From assembly GCF_044466355.1 (NCBI RefSeq), contig NZ_JBITMQ010000038.1, positions 1-10,824 on the forward strand: a stretch of DNA of 10,824 bases, given 5' to 3'. This document shows positions 6,250-10,824 of this stretch, piece after piece. The DNA is from Actinophytocola sp044466355. Its GTDB lineage: Bacteria > Actinomycetota > Actinomycetes > Mycobacteriales > Pseudonocardiaceae. Each line of letters opens with the position of its first letter. Position 1 is the first letter of the stretch. The notes beneath the pieces are model-generated. The model saw nothing but the letters and a program-made list of their open reading frames with translations, was not told the origin of the DNA and did not search any database. The position numbers and the translations under genes are program-made.

Positions 6250-7616
6250 CCGGTATCGAATACACCTCCGTGCACACACTGCGTGGCCCGCTGATGGTGC
6301 TGAACCGGCTGTCGGGCGTCGGGTGGGACGAGTTCGCCCGCATCCGTACGGTCGACGGCGGTCGGCGGCACGGTCTCGTCCTCGAGGTCGACCGCGACCT
6401 GGCCGTGGTCGAGGTGCTGGAGGGGACCAGCGGGATGACGACGCGCGGCACCGGCGTCGAGTTCACGGGCGAACCACTGCACATTCCCGTCGGCACCGGA
6501 TGGCTCGGCCGCGTGTGCAACGGTCGAGGGGAGCCGGTCGACGGCGGGCCGCCGGTGCTGGGCACCGCACGGGCGCCGGTGTCCGGCCATCCCCTCAACC
6601 CCACGCACCGCGAGCCACCGGCGGAACCGGTGACCACCGGTGTGTCGGTCATCGACGGCCTGACGACCTTGGTACGCGGACAGAAGCTCCCGGTGTTCTC
6701 GGTGCCCGGCCTGCCGCACCTGGAGCTCGCCACGCAGATCGCCGCTCAGTCGAGCGTCGGCGGCGAGCCGTTCTCCGTGGTGTTCGCCGGGATGGGCCTC
6801 ACCCGCGCCGACGCCGCACTCGTGCGCGACACACTGGAGGAACGCTCCGCGGCCGGGGAACTGGTGCTGCTGCTCAACACCGCGGACGACCCGGTGCTGG
6901 AGCGGATCATCACGCCGCGGGTCGCGCTGACCGTCGCGGAGCACCTCGCGTTCACCGGCGGCCGGCACGTGCTGGTCGTGCTGACCGACATGACGAGCTA
7001 CGCGGAAGCGTTGCGTGAGGTGTCCGCGGCACGGGAGGAGATCCCCGCGCGGCGCGGCTACCCCGGCTACCTCTACAGCGACCTGGCCTCGCTGTACGAG
7101 CGCTGCGGTCGCATTCGCGGCGTACCCGGCTCCGTGACCATCGTCCCGGTGCTCACGATGCCGACAGGCGACCTCACCCACCCGGTGCCGGACCTGACCG
7201 GGTACATCACCGAGGGCCAGATCGTCCTGTCCGAACAGGTGCACGCGACCGGTACGTACCCGCCGGTCGACCCGCTGTCCTCGTTGTCGCGCCTGATGCG
7301 GCACGGTGCGGGCCCTGGACGCACCCGCGTCGACCACCTCGACGTGGCCGCGCAGCTGTTGGCCGCGCTGGCCAGGGCCCGGCAGGTTCGAGAGCTGGCC
7401 GACCTGGTCGGCGCGGGCACGCTGAGCCGCACCGACCGGATCTACCTCGACCTCGAGCAGGCGTTCCACACCGATCTCGTCGCCCAGCGGCGCGACGAGG
7501 TGCGCAAGATCGACGAGACGCTCGACCGCGCCTGGCGGGTGCTCATGCGCCTGCCGGCGCGCGAGCTGACGATGCTCCCCGCCGACCTCGTTGCCGCGCA
7601 CGGGGGGCCGTCGTGA
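6246..7616 (+). CDS. atpB: V/A-type ATPase non-catalytic subunit B
   Basis: This 456-residue protein is the usual length for B, the subunit that alternates with A in the head. The start of the fold (YTSVHTLRGPLMVLNRLSGV), the degenerate nucleotide loop SVPGLPHLELATQIA (152-166, no Walker lysine), LTDMTSYAEALREVSAAREE, RRGYPGYLYSDLASLYERCG, VLTMPTGDLTHPVPDLTGYI and YPPVDPLSSLSRLM all follow the family. Arg349 in SLSRLM is the arginine finger supplied to the A site. GTG 6246 overlaps the A stop (GTGA), with a good site GGGAGGTG at 6233-6240. The stop overlaps the D start (GTGA at 7613-7616). Minor departures, such as Pro154 in the loop where many homologues have Gly, are not expected to matter because B does not hydrolyse ATP. 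Confidence 0.97.
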   Translation: MTGIEYTSVHTLRGPLMVLNRLSGVGWDEFARIRTVDGGRRHGLVLEVDRDLAVVEVLEGTSGMTTRGTGVEFTGEPLHIPVGTGWLGRVCNGRGEPVDGGPPVLGTARAPVSGHPLNPTHREPPAEPVTTGVSVIDGLTTLVRGQKLPVFSVPGLPHLELATQIAAQSSVGGEPFSVVFAGMGLTRADAALVRDTLEERSAAGELVLLLNTADDPVLERIITPRVALTVAEHLAFTGGRHVLVVLTDMTSYAEALREVSAAREEIPARRGYPGYLYSDLASLYERCGRIRGVPGSVTIVPVLTMPTGDLTHPVPDLTGYITEGQIVLSEQVHATGTYPPVDPLSSLSRLMRHGAGPGRTRVDHLDVAAQLLAALARARQVRELADLVGAGTLSRTDRIYLDLEQAFHTDLVAQRRDEVRKIDETLDRAWRVLMRLPARELTMLPADLVAAHGGPS

Positions 7617-8230
7617 TCAGGGTTCCGCCCGGCCGGTCCGGCAGGCTGTGGCTGCGCGGCAGGTTGGCCGCGGCCACCCGCGCGACCACGCTGCTGCAGC
7701 AGAAACTCCGCACACTGCGCGAAGAGCAGCGCAGGCTCGCGATCCGGGCCCGTGACTCCGGCGAACGGTGGACCGCGGACGCCACCGAAGCCGCCACTTG
7801 GGGACTTCGCGCGGCGCTCGCAGGCGGCGAGCGGGCATTGCTGCTCGCCACGACCGGCGACCTCGCGACCGTGACGATCGGCTGGACCACGTCGATGGGG
7901 GTGACGTATCCGGTCGAGACGTCCTGCGCGCCACCGGCCCGGATACCAGGGCTGACCGTGGTCGGGAGCGCGGCGCTGGTGCGGGCGGGAGAGGCGTACC
8001 GGGTCGCGCTCGAGTCCGCGGTCCGCCACGCCGCGGCACGCGAGGCACTGCGGCTCGTCGAACGCGAGATCGGCACCACCCGCCAGCGGGTGCGCGCGCT
8101 GGACCGTCGCTGGCTCCCCGCGCTGCGCAGGACGAACGTGGAACTCGAACTCGCGCTTGAAGAACAGGAACGTGCCGAAGGGCTGACCAGGCGCCGAGCC
8201 AAGCGCCGAGCCGAGGAGGTGCCGTCATGA
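7613..8230 (+). CDS. atpD: V/A-type ATPase central-shaft subunit D
   Basis: This 205-residue protein is close to the usual 205-225. It has the D layout of two long helices, about 8-60 (GRLWLRGRLAAATRATTLLQ, then QKLRTLREEQ) and about 135-200 (through RALDRRWLPALRRTNVELEL and ending in a basic run RRRAKRRAEE), that form the antiparallel coiled-coil axle turning inside A3B3. The middle is a short strand-containing region. The N-terminal 'L..rL..a..g..LL..K...L' pattern is the family hallmark. D is the last ATPase gene, as in Thermus. GTG 7613 overlaps the B stop, with a G-rich stretch at 7602-7607 as a poor ribosome site. The stop overlaps the usp ATG (ATGA). Confidence 0.93.
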   Translation: MIRVPPGRSGRLWLRGRLAAATRATTLLQQKLRTLREEQRRLAIRARDSGERWTADATEAATWGLRAALAGGERALLLATTGDLATVTIGWTTSMGVTYPVETSCAPPARIPGLTVVGSAALVRAGEAYRVALESAVRHAAAREALRLVEREIGTTRQRVRALDRRWLPALRRTNVELELALEEQERAEGLTRRRAKRRAEEVPS

Positions 8231-8649
8231 TCCGCCGCATCCTGCTGGCCGTCGACGACTCAGCGGCATCACTGGCCGCCGCACGCACGGCGGTCGAGAT
8301 AGCCGCGGCGACAGGCGCGCACGTGCACGTACTGCACGTCCTGGTCGACAGCGAGCTCGCGGCAGCGCTGGGCACCCACGACGGCGACCGGCAGGTCACT
8401 GGTGCCGAAACGCTGCTGGCCCATGTTTCCCGCTTGGCTGTCGCGGCAGGCGTGCCGGTGCGGAGCGAATGCGCCGCCGGGGAACCCGCGCGCTGCGTAC
8501 TGGACCGTGCCCGCGCCCTGCCCGCTGACCTCGTCGTCATCGGCAGTGCCGGCCGGCGTGGGCCGGGGCAGCCCTACGTCGGCCATCACACCCAGCACAT
8601 CCTGGAGTTCGCCGAATGGCCGGTGCTGACCGTGCCGGCACCGGCCTGA
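8227..8649 (+). CDS. Universal stress protein (UspA family), last gene of the ATPase operon
   Basis: This single-domain, 140-residue Usp opens with the family strand MIRRILLAVDDSAAS and closes with the ATP-binding block LVVIGSAGRRGPGQPYVGHH followed by PVLTV. The nucleotide motif G-2X-G-9X-G-(S/T) is present in spacing, but the last S/T is His, so ATP binding is plausible, not assured. Usp proteins of this type act as small cytosolic nucleotide-binding or regulatory dimers. The gene overlaps subunit D by 4 bases and has a strong site AGGAGG (8214-8219), so it should be made with the ATPase. Its partner role is not shown by sequence; a sensor or tuner of ATPase assembly or energy state is only a guess. 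A hairpin lies in its last codons. Confidence 0.9.
   Translation: MIRRILLAVDDSAASLAAARTAVEIAAATGAHVHVLHVLVDSELAAALGTHDGDRQVTGAETLLAHVSRLAVAAGVPVRSECAAGEPARCVLDRARALPADLVVIGSAGRRGPGQPYVGHHTQHILEFAEWPVLTVPAPA
8618..8646 (+). terminator. Hairpin at the end of the usp gene, candidate operon terminator
   Basis: GGCCGGTGC (8618-8626) and GCACCGGCC (8638-8646) form perfect 9-base arms around an 11-base loop, ending at the stop codon TGA 8647-8649. There is no T run. The convergent gene on the other strand stops at 8677, only 27 bp away, so the same structure could serve both strands. High GC makes some arms appear by chance and the site is partly coding, so the role is inferred. Confidence 0.4.
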
Positions 8650-8676
8650 TCGGCTCGCTGTTCCGCCGCGCCGTCG

Positions 8677-10590
8677 TCAGCGGATCTCCTCGGCGCCGAC
8701 GGACGTCGGCGGTTCAGGGCCCGTCCACCGGCGGATGCGCAGGTCGTCCACGTCGTACGTGGTGGTGCCACCGTTGTAGCCCTCGACCTGAACCTGGTTG
8801 GCGTCCGCGAACTGCCCGGTGATCGTGCCGACGGTGCGGCCGTCGATGGAGAAGACCATGCTGCCGTCGGGGTTGCCGAGCACGGCGAACCGGTGCCAGC
8901 GCTGAGAGCGGGCGACGGAGGTGACGGTGTACGCGTAGGTCTTGGTGTGGAAGACGTACCGGCTGGTCGATGCGCCGGTCCAGACGCCGACACCCACGCG
9001 GTTGTCGCTGCCGTTGGTGATGCGGACCATCTTGAACGCAGTGCTGTCGAGGTCGTCGTAGATGTCGGCCTCGAAGAAGAAGCTGTTGGCGAGCGGCTGT
9101 GGTTTGCTCAACGCCATGCTGGTGCCGGTGGCCTGGGTGAGCCGTGCGCTCAGTGCGCCGCGCCTGACCTGCACAGTGGACGTCGACCAGGTGCCATTGC
9201 CCTGCTCACGTCGCCAGCCGCCGCCCGGGGTGAGGCCGTTGATCAGGTCCGCGTAGTCGACGCCCGTGTGCCCGATCCGCCAGACTTTCGAACCGTTGTG
9301 CGCGGAGTACCACAGGCGAACCTGGTTCGTGACGGGGTCGAAGGTGAAACTGGATCGGTAGAGGCTCTTGTCCCACCCGCCCGAGTACGTCAGCGCCGGG
9401 TTGGCGTAGGTCGTCCAGTTGACCCGGTTGGTGGACCGGGCGAACCGGATGATGCCTTCCGGCGTGCTCGGGTAGTCCAGGAACATCCAGTACTCGTTCC
9501 GGTCGGGGATGAACTCCACGTCGAAGTGCCAGACCGCGTCGGCGAGGTACACCGCCTGCGAGTTCGCGAAACTCAGGCCGTTCGCCGACGAGGCTGTCCG
9601 CGCGGCCCCGGTCCCCGAGTTCACCGCCCAGAGGTGGTAGGTCGAGCCCTGCTTGACGATGGTCGGGGCGATGTACAACGGATCGATGGCGAGCACCCAG
9701 TCGACGACAACGACCGGCGCCGTCCAGTGCACGCCGTCGCTCGACCTGATCAGCTTCAGGTAGTTGTGGTCGTAGTAGGGCTTGCTCTCGTGTCCGGCGC
9801 ATTGCTTGGCGCGGCGGGTGTCCAGGTAGTACATCCACAGCTCGCCGGTCGCGTCGTTGTACAGCATGTCGGGGTCGTTGTTGTGGTCACATGGTGGTGT
9901 GGGCACCAGCGGGTTGACCCCGCCGGGTGGCACGGACCAGCGCAGCCCGTCATTGCTGACCAGGATCGAGGGATTCTCCAGCTTGTCGTTGCTACCGGGA
10001 TAGGGCGTCTCCGCCATCCAGTACCGGAACCCGTTCCAACCCTGGGGGAAATGCACCACGTCGGGGTGCACGGCCTGCCCGGAACCGTCGTAGGTCGGTG
10101 TCGTCGACGGGCTCGGGGCATTGAGCAGTCGTTCGAATCCGTCGTAGAACGCGAACGTCTTCGCCCCACTGCTCGCGGGCGGCGCATTCGTGTTCCCGTA
10201 GTACATGTAGATGGTCTTCGCCGCCGACGCGGGCAGCGCCGGCACCCGCACGACGAACCACGCGAGCCTCGACGTCGTGTTGTACTCGTCCAGCCAGTGG
10301 TTCAGCAGCGTCGTCCCGTCGCTGTCGGTGAACCGGATGTCCTGTCCGGAAGAGCGGGTGAAGTCGAAGTTGGCCGCGCTGAGCGACACCGTCACCTGCT
10401 GGTTCGTCCGTTCCTGCGCGAGGGTGTTCGTGACGGTGACCGGTCTTCGGTACAGCCAGGCCGAGTCGAGCCAACCCGCCTGGGCCTCGGCGGCCACCGG
10501 CACCGCAGGTGTCACGAACAACGTCGACGCGAGAGAGATCGCGACCGCGGTTGCTGCCACGCGAACCGCGCGCCCCAGTACTCCGTTCAT
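8677..10590 (-). CDS. Secreted DUF2341 / five-bladed propeller (GH43-like) / LamG-like protein
   Basis: The 637 residues begin at ATG 10590-10588, chosen because GGAG lies 6 bases upstream and a signal peptide follows at once: basic Arg7 and Arg10, a hydrophobic core about 11-31, and the cleavage motif AQA38 before GWLDSAW. The open frame extends 47 codons further to 10731 but that part is not secretory. Domains: DUF2341 about 44-150 (YRRPVTVTN, IRFTDSDG, AKTIYMYYGNTNAP); a propeller about 165-445 with repeated SNDGLRW / SSDGVHW / STNRVNW turns and GH43/68-like acids, possibly Asp177 in HPDVVHF, Asp241 in NNDPDMLY and Glu359 in HFDVEFI; and a jelly-roll about 450-622 (FFFEADIYD, HRFAVLGNPDGSMVFSIDG, YDVDDLRI). 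The combination points to binding and perhaps cutting of an extracellular polysaccharide such as arabinan or fructan. Enzyme activity and substrate are unproven. It converges on the ATPase operon and looks functionally unrelated. Confidence 0.88.
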   Translation of the reverse strand: MNGVLGRAVRVAATAVAISLASTLFVTPAVPVAAEAQAGWLDSAWLYRRPVTVTNTLAQERTNQQVTVSLSAANFDFTRSSGQDIRFTDSDGTTLLNHWLDEYNTTSRLAWFVVRVPALPASAAKTIYMYYGNTNAPPASSGAKTFAFYDGFERLLNAPSPSTTPTYDGSGQAVHPDVVHFPQGWNGFRYWMAETPYPGSNDKLENPSILVSNDGLRWSVPPGGVNPLVPTPPCDHNNDPDMLYNDATGELWMYYLDTRRAKQCAGHESKPYYDHNYLKLIRSSDGVHWTAPVVVVDWVLAIDPLYIAPTIVKQGSTYHLWAVNSGTGAARTASSANGLSFANSQAVYLADAVWHFDVEFIPDRNEYWMFLDYPSTPEGIIRFARSTNRVNWTTYANPALTYSGGWDKSLYRSSFTFDPVTNQVRLWYSAHNGSKVWRIGHTGVDYADLINGLTPGGGWRREQGNGTWSTSTVQVRRGALSARLTQATGTSMALSKPQPLANSFFFEADIYDDLDSTAFKMVRITNGSDNRVGVGVWTGASTSRYVFHTKTYAYTVTSVARSQRWHRFAVLGNPDGSMVFSIDGRTVGTITGQFADANQVQVEGYNGGTTTYDVDDLRIRRWTGPEPPTSVGAEEIR

Positions 10591-10671
10591 GGTGAGCTCC
10601 GTTCCCCAGTCGTTCGATCCATCGACGGTGCGGGCACGCTGACGTCGCGAACAGGGCACAAGGTCACGCAC

Positions 10672-10690
10672 TTTGTTGCCACGCAATAAC
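10672..10690. promoter_or_regulatory. Imperfect inverted repeat upstream of the secreted-protein gene (operator-like)
   Basis: TTTGTTGC (10672-10679) and GCAATAAC (10683-10690) are arms with 6 of 8 matches around CAC; the inner TTGC/GCAA is perfect. It lies about 82-100 bases before the ATG, in the most AT-rich part of the intergenic region, where a repressor site would be expected. No clear -35/-10 pair could be picked. This is a weak call. Confidence 0.3.
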
Positions 10691-10752
10691 ATCGGCGTTT
10701 TGCTCTCTGCCGAGCACGCCTCTCGGGGCACTAGGGCCTGTATCGAAGTGGA

Positions 10753-10824
10753 TCAGCTGATGGCTTCGGGTGTGGCCTGTTCCGGCGTGTCGTTGATCAA
10801 ATAGGAGAGGTCTCCGGTAGATCG
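10753..10824 (-). CDS. 3' end of an unidentified - strand reading frame cut by the window edge (possible transposase tail)
   Basis: Read on the - strand from the right edge, 23 codons (RSTGDLSYLINDTPEQATPE, then AIS) lead to TGA at 10755-10753 with high-GC third positions mixed with AT-rich ones. I do not recognise the family. Just past the stop the strand reads TCCACTTCGATACAGGCC next to CTAG, which has the look of an insertion-sequence terminus with a CTAG-type target, so a transposase C-terminus is possible. The piece is too short to be sure it is coding. Confidence 0.3.
   Translation of the reverse strand, partial: RSTGDLSYLINDTPEQATPEAIS

Noticed and set aside
4321..6279. Long - strand open frame opposite subunits E and A
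   Set aside because: Antisense to catalytic subunit A, which shows every expected motif; composition is that of a shadow frame.
5766..7601. Long - strand open frame opposite subunits A and B
   Set aside because: Antisense to the A/B genes, rich in His, Arg and Gln, no recognisable domain.
8632..8641. Palindrome GTGCCGGCAC
   Set aside because: Nested in the loop and arm of the larger 8618-8646 hairpin and common in GC-rich DNA; not listed separately.
8893..10689. Long + strand open frame opposite the secreted protein
   Set aside because: The - strand reading has a signal peptide, three recognisable domains and a ribosome site; the + strand translation is Val/Arg-rich without a family.
10591..10731. 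Upstream ATG 10731 as start of the secreted protein
   Set aside because: It would bury the signal peptide behind 47 residues of unconserved sequence; ATG 10590 has GGAG 6 bases upstream.
10752..10761. Palindrome ATCAGCTGAT
   Set aside because: A single 10-base palindrome overlapping a stop codon; no second copy seen, so probably chance.

Overview
The window is high-GC DNA with dense, tightly overlapping genes, frequent GTG starts and almost no TTA codons. This is the signature of an actinomycete. The style is compatible with a Pseudonocardiales- or Streptomyces-like genome, but nothing here fixes the genus.

Region 1 (1-468): the 3' end of a gene that enters from the left. It encodes a C-terminal soluble domain that I read tentatively as belonging to a large membrane glycosyltransferase-like protein. 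A 133-bp gap follows. It holds a strong 13-bp-arm hairpin at 506-537 and a cluster of smaller, mutually exclusive stem-loops that reach the first ribosome binding site of the next operon.

Region 2 (602-8649): a complete V/A-type (vacuolar/archaeal-type) rotary ATPase operon on the + strand, with nine subunit genes followed by a universal stress protein. The order is H/G-like stalk coiled coil, C (central-stalk/rotor socket), I (membrane stator, a), K/L (proteolipid c ring), F, E (peripheral stalk), A (catalytic), B (non-catalytic, arginine-finger donor), D (central shaft), UspA-like protein. Almost every junction is an ATGA or GTGA overlap or closer, which implies one transcript and translational coupling. 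A and B carry the expected nucleotide-site motifs, and I carries both conserved membrane arginines. The proteolipid has the ion-carrying glutamate but none of the glutamine ligands of Na+-type rings, so I infer H+ coupling. Several subunits are compact (I about 465 aa, F about 71 aa), the proteolipid has an N-terminal hydrophobic extension, and the gene order differs from the Thermus and Enterococcus operons. Two genes (I at codon 3, E at codon 92) contain the rare TTA codon, which raises the possibility of bldA-type translational control. A 9-bp-arm hairpin at the end of the usp gene is a candidate terminator.

Region 3 (8677-10590, - strand, convergent): a 637-aa secreted protein with a signal peptide, a DUF2341 domain, a five-bladed beta-propeller resembling glycoside hydrolase family 43/68 folds, and a C-terminal jelly-roll (LamG-like) domain. 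It probably acts extracellularly on polysaccharide.

Region 4 (10591-10824): the upstream region of that gene, with an imperfect inverted repeat. It ends in a short, cut-off - strand reading frame whose 3' flank looks like it could be an insertion-sequence end. No RNA genes, CRISPR arrays or origins were seen, and no gene-free stretch exceeds 300 bases.
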